The notes below the pieces were generated by a model. The model was not told the origin of the DNA, searched no databases, and worked only from the letters and a program-made list of their open reading frames with translations. A stretch of 45,475 nucleotides of DNA from Silene noctiflora (lineage: Eukaryota; Streptophyta; Magnoliopsida; Caryophyllales; Caryophyllaceae), in contig VHZZ01000085.1 in assembly GCA_009801015.1 (NCBI GenBank), forward strand, positions 297,469 to 342,943, read 5' to 3'. Shown here one piece after another: positions 10,501-21,703 of this stretch. The position numbers were made by a program, and so were the translations under genes. The number at the start of each line of letters is the position of its first letter. Within the stretch, counting starts at the first letter, position 1.

Positions 10501-13500
10501 CTATCATATTTGTTACCTCCAATATTACTGCAATTATTTTTATCAAATTTAATTTTTAAATCAGTTGATTATCTAATTTTATAGAATATACAGATTATGG
10601 ATTTTGTCTATCGAAAGTTGATAATCTAATTTTATAAAATATACAAATTATGGAATACTATATCTTTTAAAACAATTTTGATTTATTTTCCTTTACACAA
10701 TTTCCAAAATGTAACCTCCATATTTATATTTGTCTATGTTAAACATCTTTGTACATCTGATAAAGTATAGAGTATAGTGAAATTGTATAGATTAAAAGTC
10801 CTTTGGTTTCTAATATTCTTTAATACACTCCTTAGTCAAACGGTAGTTTACGGACGCTTTGAATGGACGAAAAGATAGTTGATGATGTGGTTGTAGATGA
10901 GCCAAGTTGATCTTTGTCGACGCTCTGTCCGGTTAAGGCGGTTGAGGTTCCTTATGCTCTTGCCTTGCCCGTGCCCCGTGCCCCGTGCCCCGTGCCCCGT
11001 GCCCCGTGCCCCGTGCCCCGTGCCCCGTGCCCCTGCCCCGTGCCCCGTGCCCCGTGCCCGTGTCGATCTGGCCGAAGAATGCCACAAATGATAAAACTAA
11101 TGGTGCACAAGGACCAAAGTAACTTATGGGACACCAAAAACTACAACATCTCATGTGGCATACTGGTGTGCTATTAAAGAGCAACTTGGAAAGGTGTTTT
11201 ACAACTTGTGAAACAACGGAAACTTACGGAAAATTTGAGGCCTGATTCAAACTCGGTGGCGGTAGCCGAAGTAACATGGCAGTCAGATATGGTGGCCATA
11301 GCAACGGAGAACGGCGGCAAGTGTGATGGCGGCTGCCGGCATGGACAGTATTAACAAGGCAGCATCAAGGCGGAATTATTACAACGTGAAAATCGTCGCG
11401 AAGAGGAGAGTATTTTTCCTAATATATATAAGCTGGTGGTTTGGGTTTGTGATGGGGTATGCGGTGGAAGACGATGGTATGATGAGCTCGGAGACATCAT
11501 GATGAGCTCGGAGACATCTTGGGCTTGGTTTGGTGAAGGTGCGTAGGTTAAAGAAGGAAGACAAGATGTTATGTTAATGGGACGAAAGGTAGACATCTTG
11601 TGCTTGGTTTGGTGAAGGTGCGTAGGTTAAAGGAGGAAGACACGATGTGTAAAAGGGAAGGGTTATGTTAATGGGATGAACGATGCTACGATGGACCAAA
11701 ACCACTTTTATTATTTTCCTAATAAAATAATAATAATAATGTTGTATTAGATAAGAATAACGCACCATCTCCGGCCGGGGGCTTATATGATGGGTTGTAT
11801 AAGATTCTATTATATCCTAAATTATATTTTCCTAATATTCTCTAATAATTTGGTCGATAAAAGAAAAATGGTATGGTCTTCGAAAAAAGAACTTCACATG
11901 TTTTGTATATGTAATCTTCTAGAAAAAATCAATGTTCGAGAACACGATAGTAGAGACCATGCTTTACGATATTGTAGTAGTCTAATGCCATATGATAGGA
12001 CATAGATAGCCATTGGTGGGCATTAATAAAGAAAGGGGTTCCGCATATATCAACCTTATAAAGTACATGTATGAGGGAGCCACTACGAGTGTAAGGATTA
12101 ATGTGGGGAAAACAAAAGAGTTCCCTATACGACTCGGGTGCATCATGGTTCTCCTCTCCGTCATTTGTCATTTGTGCTTTGTCCTTTGTCCTTTGTCCTT
12201 TTGTCATTTGCTATTGTTATGGACAAATTGACGGGATCAGTTTAAGGTTCCATGATGCATGATGTTCGCAGACAATTGCTGATAATATTGTGTTGATTGA
12301 TGAAACAAGGGATGGAGTTCAAAGGAAATCGGAGCTTTGGAGACAAATGGTAGAAGCTAGAGGCTTTAAACTGAGCAGGGAAGGATATGTTCAAGAACGA
12401 GGTGATCCAGGAGAAAGTAGGGAGGTATTGTGTCGATTGAAGATAAGATGATGGTGTGTTCGAGGTGGTTTGGTCGTACGACGGAGAGCACCGAAGGCTA
12501 TCGTTAGGAGAATTGAGAGTTGGGGAGTGGATAATGTTGTTAGGGGAAGGGGAATACCGAAACAAACATGGATAAGAGTGATTGAAAACGATGAGGGGGT
12601 TTATGGAGAGGAAGAATCCATGTTGAAGATTTAGTTTGAATTTTAGATATTTCCTTATCTTTTATCTTTTTTAGTTAAATATTTATTTATATTATTTTAA
12701 AAACGACTTTTACTCTTTTGTTTTACAAATCCGTTTTGCCGCTTTAACCTTTAAACTTGGTTTTCACGCTTTTCTTATTTTCATTTTAGTTTTTACAAAC
12801 ACACTTGTTTTTAGGGGAGGGGATTTACAGGGGGTGATAGGGGTTAACCCTCACCCCTATTAATTTTCGGGAAAAAAAATTAGAATAGTTGAAAAAAAAA
12901 AAAAGTTGGAGCAACCAAATTACAATCCCATATCTTTCACTATTTCAATCGTCTCAAAATTCCCTATACCTAATTTCCAATATTTCAAGGCTTCAAGCAA
13001 GCGGCAGCAGAGTAGAAGACATCATAGTCATCACCGTCTCAAATTTTCCGTCTTCGAAAATTATTCTTTAAACTGATAATTTATTTGAGGATTTAGACTA
13101 TATGAATAATGAATATGATGTTTTCTTCATAGGATAATAGATTGATAGAAAATTAGAATTATTGAAATGGTTTTATGGTTGAGTGATGGGTAGCAATTAG
13201 CCAAATTAGGTTTAGAAAATTAATGAGTAAGCATTAACAATTTGCCAATTAGAATAGTGAATTTGGAGAGGAAATCGTGAAGGGTTTGGAAAGTGGATGA
13301 TGAAGGAATGGTGTGGCAGTGCGTCAGTAACACAAGGAAATTGTCGGTTTTGTTGAATGAAAATAGGGTTCATCTCTATTTGTTGGTTAGTATTTGGTTT
13401 TTTGTTGGTTGTGTTTTTGTATTGGGTTAGGCCTATGTTTAGTGTGGAGTTGGCCCAATCCGCGGGTTGGTCTTTTCCATGTAATTGAGACGGTTTTTTG

Positions 13501-16500
13501 ATCTAATATATTCTTACATTTCATAAAATAAAAAAGAATAATGAATTTGATTTTTTTTCCCTCTGAAAGTTTTTTACAATTAGAGGTATAAGAAATTATC
13601 AAGTAAGCTTTAATTTGTTGTTTGTAGCTTTGTGGTTAGTGGAATTGACGAGAATATTAACCTTTGGCCTTTTGTGCATTAATGATTAATATTCACATTG
13701 ACATTCACATTGACATAGCGAATTCTGTGACAAACTCGTACGGAGTATATCTTCTGATAAGGTTAATATTGATATTTTCCGTGCCAACCGCTTTTTCGGC
13801 AATGGCGTCTGTGAATAACAAATTTAGAAATAACATGGGGAATCAAGTATTGAATGATTGCTTAGTCACATTTATAGAGAAAGATGTTTTTTGTCTAGTT
13901 CGAACCGATGATGTACTAGATCGCATTTTCTTGCCTTCAAGCCCTTAGCGTAAATTGTATTATGAATTATTTGAGTAACTATATTTTGTGTTTTTTTATG
14001 CTCTATAAATTTTATTAAAACACCCCCATTCCATAAATCCTAGATTCGCCACCGCTTGTTTTGTTTACCTTTTATCTACGTTCTTTTCCTTTGTTTATCT
14101 ACCTTTGACCGTATTGGTGTATTATTCAAACCTACACGGATTCAGATGATGATTCATGTTAGCCGAGACTAAGGTTTTGTTGTTGTTGTTCCTTTAATTT
14201 TATACATTTACTGAGTTCCTATTTAGGATCTGCCATAGTCAATCATATTTGAACCTGCTTTCTTGGGACATCTTAATGGCGTTCACAAGTTCACCCTAGT
14301 TCGGAATGGCAATAGAAGATATGATGTTTACTTAATTACTTACCTTTTGGAGGTGTTGTTAGTGTGACGTGATTTCCTGTGGAAGGTTTACCCCGTACGA
14401 TCTATTATACAAGGATATTTAAGGAACACGTTTTAAACATACACAATACCCGTCAACCGTCCTTTTATATTAGAGAGAACATCCCACTAACTTTGGAGTA
14501 AGGTGTCGACAAAGGTAAAGCTTGGGAATACAGGAATATGGCATCACCCATTTAATATTTTCTTGACAGCTAATAGGGAAGTTATATCAATTGGGGGAAC
14601 AGTTATCATGAGGTTGAGGTTTAAGCTTTTTTTGTTTTTTTTCTTTTTTTTCAATGCAATGATCGTTGAAGTTCTTTCCGTAGACTTGGAAGATGTTTTG
14701 TATATCATAGAAGCTAGAGCATTTGCTGTAAACTCGTAACCTCTTTGGGGAATACCAACGGCAAGTATGTTTTTGATTCATTTCATCAAGCCAGAACAAG
14801 AAAATAGTGTTAGGCAGATTGCTAAGGAACTTGCAATGGTCACTCCCCTTCTTGTCCACTGCTCTCTGTGTTTGTGTCTGGAGGTAGTTCCTCATTTGGA
14901 GCTAGTGTCTCTCAAACTTGGCTGTTTGTAGGATTGTCAGATGTACGTATCAGTTCAGTCTTTTCCTGTTCTGACTTTCTTCCATTTCTTATAAGTTTCT
15001 TTAAAAAGACATTTTTAAAGATTTTTATTTTTTATTTTGAAAACCTGAATTGTTGGATCTTTCATCCAGATTTATGTTGAGTCAAACTCAAAAGGGAGAA
15101 CCTTTAACTTACCAGCATTGGGGCGTGCAAGTGTTAGTCTGAGTTTCTAGGTAGCTCATCCCTTCATTACTGTATATGTAATGTCTCTTCCCTGTTAAGG
15201 ATGAATTAATATGTCATTTTACTGTTGATGTTTAACAAAAAAAAAAAAAAAAAATCACTGTAAAAGTTGCTGTTTTTTTGAGGAGCGGGTGCTGTAGTCT
15301 TCTTGGTTTGGTGACTCTTCGGGTTAGAGTTGACTAATTTTGGCTACATTGTGTCACCTACTCACCTTTGTTGTTTTTTTTTTTTTTTAAAGCATTGGAC
15401 ATGCAAGTATCTGACAAGCATTATATACATTTCAATGATTCATCAATTTCACCAAAAGGTTTCTTCGGCGGGATTCGCATGTGGTTATGCATACCAACTT
15501 GTGTTTAGATTTTCGCAAGATATTGTAGCAATTACACAAATAGGATATGAGACCAAGGATTGGGTGTTGTAGTCTCATATCCCTTTGAAGATGACTCAAA
15601 CAATCTTTAAAAGGTCTTTAGAGAGGGCGTTTTTGTTGAATGTTCTGTTTATGGTTTCAGTTGGAAAAGGAAGCTCATGTCAAAGGAGTTCCAGTAGGAC
15701 AAGCGATCGACATAGAAATTCCCCCTCCACGCCCTAAAAGGAAACCAAGCAATCCTTATCCTCGCAAGACGGGTGCTGTTTGTTCCCCAAATGCTCAGGC
15801 TAGAGCAAAGGATGTGAAACATACACCATCCTGTCCTTCACATTCTTCAAAACAGACAGCAGACTTGGAAAAAGAACCACGATCTGAGGTATGCTTCATC
15901 CTTCACTTTTGTCTTATTGACATTTTACTAGTCTCCTGTTAGACGTTTTTACTCTAAAATTGTGGAAAATGGATCCGTCCACAAGGGGATCATGACCTTA
16001 TATGCTTGTGTAAGGTGGCCTTAGACAAGAATAAGTGTTCTTAATTAGCGGCACTTAATTATTGATCAACAGAAACATGCTGCCAATGATGGGGAACAAA
16101 AAATTTACGCTTTACTCTCTTCCAGGAAACCCCGTCTCCTTTGGGATCACCTTCTAGAGAAATCCCTGCCAGTCTTGCAGAAGCAACAATTCAGTTATCA
16201 AATTTGGAGTTTGTGCCAGTGAATAAACCGTCTGTCAACCATACGACAAGTGAATCTAATGTTGATGATGGCCCTAACATATATCATAAGCCTGACAAAC
16301 CCGATTCTGTTGAAATAGTTCAAAATGATTCAAGTGAGATTTTAGTATAGCTTTTTCTTAACTTTTTACAAAAGTGTACTTTATTGACTTATTACCAAAG
16401 ATATAAGCTGATAGAGTTAAACTGCTAGGTAGAAGTTTTCGCAGGCATGCTTCGGTTCAGAATCTTCAGATTCTTGATGGATGCCAAGAGGCATGTAGCC

Positions 16501-18093
16501 AGGGTCTTTCATCAGATGTTTCCTATCAAGAACCAAGAGTTCAAATGGAGATTGTGGGCCACCCTGGGTTATGTAGTAAACCAGCAGTTTCAGGTGTCGT
16601 AGAAAGTCAGAACAGCACATCGAGATCCAGTAATCATCAAATCTACCCGGGTTTTCATCCTCCATTTGACCCTTTAGCTAGCAATCAAGAAGGCTACTCC
16701 TCATTTCTGCAAATGACATCGACCTTTTCTAGTCTGATTGTGTCTGCTCTCCTTCAGAATCCGGCTGCCCATGCTGCAGCAACTTATGCAGCTTCTTTAT
16801 GGCCTAGCACAAATGCCGGAAATTCAGAAAGTTCTATTCCTGGCAACAGTGATGGGGTTGCTCCTCGGCCAATGCACCCAACTCCGAGTATGGCAGCCAT
16901 TGCTGGAGCCACTGTTGCAGCTGCTACTGCTTGGTGGGCCGCCCATGGATTGTTACCGTTTAGTCCTGCTTTCCATTCTGGGTTCTCATTTCCTCCTGCC
17001 TCCATACCTACTACTGTAGGTAATGTTGGCCAGACTTCAGTGGCTTTTGAAGAGAAGGAAGCCAACAAATCCCAGATTCCCGACTCTCAAGTTCAGCAGC
17101 CAGAGCATTCAGCTTCAAATTCAGGAAATTCCGGTGAAATAATGGATATTGAAGTAGTAGCCACCAATCCCAAGGGCGTTTCTTCGATAAATGAACAAAA
17201 AGAGGGAAGCAAAGGTAAGAATAAGAAACAGGTAGATCGATCTTCTTGTGGTTCTAACACACCTTCAGGTAGTGATGCTGAAACTGATGCTTTGGGGAAG
17301 AAGGTTAAGGGAAATGAAGAATCGAATGAAGCTGACTTAAATAATTATAACAGTGAACTTAATGGCCGCCGTCTCAAAATTGTTGGCAACATACCCGATA
17401 TCTGGAAAGAGGTCTCTGAAGAGGTAATTGCTCATTCTCATTTTTATATCTCAATCCTCGTATAAGTTAGTCTTGTGCTAGGCGATCTCATATGTGAGAC
17501 TAAAGCAATTACATAGTACTAGTGTTTCTCATCTAACTACTTGGTGTTCAATTGATTCGTCTTACACTCGTACATATTAAAGTAATAAGACCTTCTCATA
17601 TAAGTTTGTGTTCCGTAAATGGTCATCGAAGTGTATGAATTTCTGTCATTCAAAGCTGTCTCTTGTGTAATTAAACATTTCAACATGTCAGGGTCGCTTG
17701 GCATTTCGAGCACTCTTCTCACAAGGGAGATTGCCACAAAGTTTTTCACTCCCGCCCGATAATTGCGATAAAGAACAAAAAATTACGGATGGTGTTGAAG
17801 ATCAAAGACAATATGCAACACAAAGCAATAACGAAGCATCACCGTCTCTATTGGATCTCAATAGCAATGCCTGGGAATGTATTTCCAGTAATCAAGACAA
17901 CGAGGAAATGGGTTCAATAGGTCAGGGTAATGACGGTTTTTCCCAGGGGAAACTGACAAGTAGTAGAACAGGTTTTAAGCCGTACAAGAGATGCTCAGTG
18001 GAGGCTAGGGAAAGCAGAATGCTGAACTCGACCAATCCCGAGCAAGGAAACTGTTCCAAGCGGTTACGCTTGGAGGCGGACGCTTCACTCTGA
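4580..18093 (+). CDS. LHY: LHY: MYB-SHAQKYF circadian clock transcription factor (LATE ELONGATED HYPOCOTYL)
   Basis: Morning-phased nuclear repressor of the plant circadian clock that binds evening elements. Coding exons: 4580-4618, 5229-5340, 5825-5886, 15661-15888, 16126-16333, 16429-17423, 17692-18093. All junctions are GT-AG and in phase, giving 2046 nt and 681 aa (Arabidopsis LHY is about 645). The single MYB repeat is at residues about 24-72, with W27 and W46 and the SHAQKFF motif at 63-69. A proline-rich basic block follows ([17 protein letters not shown]). The C-terminal half has conserved family blocks: [49 protein letters not shown] and the closing [11 protein letters not shown]. 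The acceptor at 16428 is chosen because it restores frame with the donor at 16334. The third intron (5887-15660) is 9774 bases and full of repeats. No coding defect is seen, so the gene looks functional. A CCA1-type paralogue cannot be fully excluded, but the length and C-terminus fit LHY. Confidence 0.95.
5887..6713 (+). other. LHY intron 3, proximal part
   Basis: Donor GTTCATTGG after the codon for K71. The stretch is T-rich intronic sequence with homopolymer runs and no convincing coding content on either strand. Confidence 0.6.
6714..6852 (+). mobile_element. Solo LTR of a small (TRIM-type) LTR retrotransposon
   Basis: This 139-base segment matches both LTRs of the TRIM at 29026-30943 over its full length. 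Shared blocks are GGTATGAGACATGAG, CCACATCGGTCGTGTGGGAG, TTGAGCTAGCTTTTGG and the terminal CTATATCA. It lacks an adjoining PBS or internal region, so it is a solo LTR left by LTR-LTR recombination. No clear target-site duplication is seen. Confidence 0.8.
6853..7489 (+). other. LHY intron 3, unassigned stretch
   Basis: Between the solo LTR and the hAT-like repeat. Ordinary AT-rich intronic sequence. No gene or repeat structure was recognised. Confidence 0.5.
7490..7811. mobile_element. Non-autonomous DNA transposon (hAT-like MITE) in LHY intron 3
   Basis: Flanked by imperfect terminal inverted repeats: CTAGGGGTGTGCA at about 7492 and its counterpart TGCACAGCCCTG at about 7800-7811. The interior is built of CCGGACCG/CGGTCCGG words in both orientations. 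This 'aggggtgtgcaaa...ccggaccgg' style is a recurrent plant repeat. The 8-bp target duplication expected of hAT elements is not evident, so superfamily assignment is tentative. Confidence 0.55.
8690..9130. repeat. Degenerate 36-37-bp tandem repeat array
   Basis: About eleven imperfect units of the form 'tcattgtgactcgttgtgtg / aaccatttgtccttc' in head-to-tail order, diverged by substitutions and small indels. The array lies inside the LHY intron and inside the inverted-repeat element. Open frames across it on both strands are a by-product of the repeat and are not supported as genes. Confidence 0.8.
9118..9593 (-). pseudogene. Broken coiled-coil protein fragment (unknown family)
   Basis: Coding-like sequence on the minus strand distributed over three frames: [19 protein letters not shown] at the start, then [20 protein letters not shown], then [20 protein letters not shown] through [12 protein letters not shown]. 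The composition is rich in E, K, L and R with heptad-like spacing, suggesting a coiled coil. At least two frame changes and fusion of the C-terminus into the tandem array mean it cannot be translated intact. I do not recognise the family. Position inside inverted arms suggests transduplication. Confidence 0.5.
9988..10967 (+). other. LHY intron 3, unassigned AT-rich stretch
   Basis: AT-rich intronic DNA with short direct duplications, for example 'gattatctaattttatagaatatacagattatgga' echoed about 60 bases later around 10563-10655. Nothing coding is recognised. Confidence 0.4.
10968..11062. repeat. (CCCCGTG)n minisatellite with G-quadruplex pattern
   Basis: Eleven perfect CCCCGTG units plus two shortened ones (CCCCTG and CCCGTG). 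The opposite strand reads GGGGCAC repeatedly, i.e. runs of four G separated by three bases, a textbook intramolecular quadruplex pattern. It is strikingly GC-rich against an AT-rich intron. The overlapping open frames on both strands (Pro/Arg or Gly/His/Ala repeats) are artefacts of the repeat. Confidence 0.95.
11484..11675. repeat. Imperfect tandem duplications (18-bp and ~85-bp units)
   Basis: GATGAGCTCGGAGACATC occurs twice in tandem at 11484-11519. A longer unit containing 'gcttggtttggtgaaggtgcgtaggttaaa', 'ggaagacaagatgt' and 'ttatgttaatggga' is repeated at about 11512-11585 and 11592-11680. This is local duplication within the LHY intron and non-coding. Confidence 0.75.
12013..12600 (+). 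pseudogene. Decayed LINE (non-LTR retrotransposon) reverse-transcriptase remnant
   Basis: Fragments in changing frames match plant LINE reverse transcriptases: [17 protein letters not shown] followed by TKEFPIRLG (about 12046-12145), then [20 protein letters not shown] with [14 protein letters not shown] (about 12274-12380), where IADN is a degraded FADD catalytic box, then [11 protein letters not shown] and [19 protein letters not shown] near the C-terminus (about 12505-12595). Frameshifts and stops occur between them. It lies in sense orientation within LHY intron 3. Confidence 0.75.
12601..13777 (+). other. LHY intron 3, unassigned stretch
   Basis: Intronic DNA containing 'gggggtgataggggttaaccctcacccctatta' near 12830 and generic transposon-like sequence. 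No intact coding frame or paired repeat was recognised. Confidence 0.4.
13778..13948 (+). pseudogene. hAT transposase C-terminal remnant (ZMYM1/TTF-type dimerisation region)
   Basis: The frame encoding [33 protein letters not shown] and a stop shortly after resembles the end of plant zinc-finger-MYM/hAT-like transposases (pattern 'K-NKLR-MG-FLNDCLVTYIE-D-F'). Only the last 50 or so residues are present, so this is a truncated relic in the LHY intron. No terminal repeats were found. Confidence 0.6.
13949..15660 (+). other. LHY intron 3, distal part to the acceptor
   Basis: Contains a poly-A run (about 15237-15254), T-tracts and AT-rich sequence. The acceptor TATGGTTTCAG ends at 15660, where the conserved [14 protein letters not shown] exon starts. 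No further gene is recognised. Confidence 0.55.
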
Positions 18094-20064
18094 CCATCTA
18101 GTGTCGTACAGAATATGTGGATGTGACTGATGAACGCTCTCCGAGGTGTCGTCATTCTCCTGGTTATTTATCTTAATTTAAGTTCTTTAAAAATTTTACG
18201 AGACTTTTCGTGTTTCGTGTACCATTACCAAGACTGAATTATTCTATCTTTGTTTCTTATATCTCTGACGCATATAAATCCATCATAGACTCGAAATCAT
18301 TATGTTCATAAAAACTGATCCCACGCGTAATAAATCTCATATGATCTCTATTTTTTCTAGTACTTTGTAACTATTCTCCGCTAGGGGAACTCATTTCTAA
18401 TTCACAATTGTGAGGATTATGCTTGGTTGATGATGCCAAGTCCTTCATCATTTAATCGTGTCTTTTAAGTTCTATATTGTAGATATGAAGCTCTCTATTT
18501 ACATGCCAAGACTGCTCAACGGTGATGAGCTGATGATCGAGAATCAAGAAAGCCTTAGTTTTGAGTTTGATGTTGTAAGCTTAATAATGTAACTTGTTTA
18601 GTTACTATGGTTTTTGCAAAACTGCAATGCAAGCCACCGTGGTTTCTGGTTCAATCAAATGGAGATTTTTTCGAAAAAGTCAACAATTGTCAATCCTCTA
18701 AAAGACTTTTGTGTTTTCAAAAGATACCATATTTTAAATGAGAAAATAGAGTTTATTTTCAATTAACTGAAAGGTTAATCTTATCGCAAATTATATTTCT
18801 TTTACCTTTTTCTATTTAGGCAATGTTTATGTTTCCAATAAAAACGGTAAGAACTATTTGTTTTGAAAAACCGGTTGCCTTGAGCCTTGCATACCAAATC
18901 TCATTATTTTTTGAAGTATTTTAAGATAACACCTGTCACTTTATAACCACTTGGATAAAAGGGTGAAGGAGTGTTTTGGGTTCCCTTATGTAGACACTTC
19001 TTCATTTATAAATAAATCCGTCTCTTCTTATTTACTGGTAAGACTTTTAAGAGCATACTCTGTATTATTGAAAAAGATCTTTGCAAGTCATTGGTACATG
19101 TAAAGCTTTGTTTTTTGAAAGTGTTGTCAAAATTGTTTTTATGTTTTAAAGTCTTCACTTGTTATAAAATCCCCTTTAATCAGTTCACTATACTATAGGA
19201 TCTTAACTTGTTTTATTCGTCTTAATTGTTGATCTCCATATTCATTATGTACAATTGGGATTCAAAACCTGCGACATGGAACAAAAACTCTTGAAGCGGT
19301 GTAGCTTTAAGTTTGAGTTTGAGTGCAACCGTAGTAGTTTGGGGTGTTATTTTCATTGTAAGGGTTTAGTAGTTAGTAAATTTATAAACAAGGAACAAAA
19401 TAACTTAAATGTAGGCGTCAAAGTGAACCAATTTTAAACATCGTTTTGTTTGTTCATTTATTTGTAAATTCCTTCGCATTATTTATTTCATATCCATTGA
19501 GCATTTGTGTCGATGCAAGCACAAACAATCATCCATACTTTGGCTCAGATATATTGTTTCAACTTGTGGAACTTAAAACAATTAAATCCCTCAAGTCTTC
19601 AACTGGGCTTGCCTGAAATCCATGGAATAATCAGGGGGTAAAATCTAATCGGGTGATAATTACTGGGGAAGTTAATTACTTGGGTAATTAGTTCCCTGGT
19701 GATAAGTTTGACATATAAGAGTAATAATTACTGAAAAGATTTTTACTCACATAATCATTACCGGGGGTAATGTATTACCCCTCACGAGGGTAATAGATTC
19801 GGGTGGTGAATAATTACTCTCATACCAAACATGAAAAATGCACCTTACATATCACTCCCCTATTCATTTTCCCCCTTTTACCCTCAATCTAAGGAAAAAG
19901 GAACCTTCTTGAGTTGTCAAACAACCAAGTTGAAAAGAAATTTTTTAATAATATACCTAATTCACCCCTTCCCTTTTTAGGTGGTGTTGTCCTAATTCAC
20001 CCCTTTCCTTTTAGGTGGTGTCGTCCTTGACTCTTCAGTAACTATTCCCTGCTTGCGAACTTGT

Positions 20065-20117
<53 letters not shown>

Positions 20118-21040
20118 GTATAGCATAGACGAGTTTTCTGTATGAACGCAACTATACATAACTAAGTTATTAACTCATTTATTAAATGAATTTACCGGAT
20201 GTACGATTATAATGGTCTAAAACCGTGCTCATGAGTATTTGTCGACTGACATTGACGATGGATCCGTCAAATGTGTGCTTGTTTGCGCTTCTGAAGAACT
20301 ATAACTTTGATGATGTATCAAGGACGCCTTCTTCAAACTGCAACGCGGATTCGCAGAGGTTCAATCGGTTAGTCGAACTCTCGATTCACAGACGAATTGA
20401 CAATAACACTAAAGGATGTCTTACTGCAAAAACAAATTTGCATCGAGGATGAAGATAAAATTTTGGGTTTGTCATTGCATCATAAATTTGTAACGGTTTT
20501 ATACAGGTTTCGAAAGGTTATTATGAGCGTATTTTAAGGTGTATTCCCAATTTTTTTCAATTTTCGTCGTGAATAATTTCACTTATTTTAACAAATTAAG
20601 ATATACGGAATAGACAACATATTTTAGACAATGATCATGCTTGGACTATGCATCGTATCCCGTATAAGACTCTATTTTTCTATGACAAAATAATGAATTT
20701 GAGAAAAAAAAAATAACGGGTAACAAATCAAGAGAAAAGAACGATCTTATCTGAAATGAGAGATAGTTGGTTGCCTAGCCCGCAACACATGTGCTCTACC
20801 CTCGAGTCCACCCGGTTAAGACACGCGTGTGTGATGACTGCCGAGACAATTTCCGACGACGATATTTAATTTGATGCTAAAGAGTGGACAACCACAAACA
20901 AATTACTTACCCAATTTTGTAAAAATTCAAAATTCAACACAAACAATTGTCACAACTCATAGCAAATATAACAAATATAGTTTTTCATCAAATTGGCAAG
21001 TAATTCATGTTTGATGAAGGGAGGTTCCACTTTATTTCAG
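18094..21040. other. LHY 3' UTR and LHY-PPA intergenic region
   Basis: The first few hundred bases are probably LHY 3' UTR. The rest is AT-rich. Around 19629-19815 there is a GGGTAAT/ATTACCC-rich segment with internal inverted matches, possibly a MITE relic, without clear borders. A long AT microsatellite lies at 20068-20112. No coding gene is supported. Confidence 0.5.
20068..20112. repeat. (AT)n microsatellite
   Basis: About 22 uninterrupted AT dinucleotides between LHY and PPA. The true length may differ from the assembly because such tracts mis-assemble easily. Confidence 0.95.
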
Positions 21041-21044
21041 TAGC

Positions 21045-21701
21045 CTATAAATCCTCTAATAAGGCCACATAGGATTTCCATTCTCTTTTGAAAGACCATT
21101 AGTTATTTAGTTTTAGCCACTATTCCTTGAATCTCTCTCCCTTAAAATATCTCTTCTAAAACATCTTCTTTTGGTCTCCTAGCATTTGCATTATTCCATT
21201 ACAATCTTTGTGTTTTCAGGTAAACTTCACCTTGTTATGATAATATTTGCGAAAGGATAATGATAGGATGCCACCGGGTGGTACATACTGACACTATCTC
21301 ATTTTCCTTTGCAAAATATGGTTTTGATTTATGGGTTTGTTTGTGTAAATGTGTAATGTCGCATCATTTCTCATACTCTCGCGTAACATGAATGTATCTA
21401 TATTCGTTTCAAGTTTGGACGATGCTGAAATCAAAAGTCTTTGTTGATACCGTTGTTATTGTATTGTATACCACCTGTCATAACTTTATTAGCTAAGCTA
21501 GTTGATAATATATTTAATTCAAGTTTAGATCATGTTGAAATCGAAAGTCCTTGTATATAAGTTAAGTTACCTATTTGTCCTTATCCCTCCTCTCCGGCTC
21601 TCGGCTATTGGCTAGGCAAAAAAATAAAAAAAAAATAAAAAAAAAAAAGGTAAAAGACCATTTTAATAAGATGACTAATTCATAGTATAACTTTACATCA
21701 G
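21045..21701 (+). promoter_or_regulatory. PPA core promoter, leader exon and leader intron
   Basis: A TATA-like CTATAAAT lies at 21045-21052, so transcription probably starts near 21075-21085. The leader exon ends at 21219 (TTTTCAG|GTAAAC) and the acceptor CATCAG ends at 21701, three bases before the ATG. The exact evening-element sequence AAAATATCT, the target of LHY/CCA1 proteins, is at 21144-21152 within the leader. Splicing and start site are inferred from consensus only. Confidence 0.55.
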
Positions 21702-21703
21702 AA

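Noticed and set aside
10848-11184. Overlapping open frames on both strands across the CCCCGTG repeat
   Set aside because: A repeat of 7 bases without stop triplets gives open frames on either strand automatically. The translations are simple Pro/Arg or Gly/His/Ala repeats without domain character.
12242-12565. Minus-strand open frame across the LINE remnant
   Set aside because: It is antisense to clear reverse-transcriptase blocks on the plus strand and has no family resemblance.
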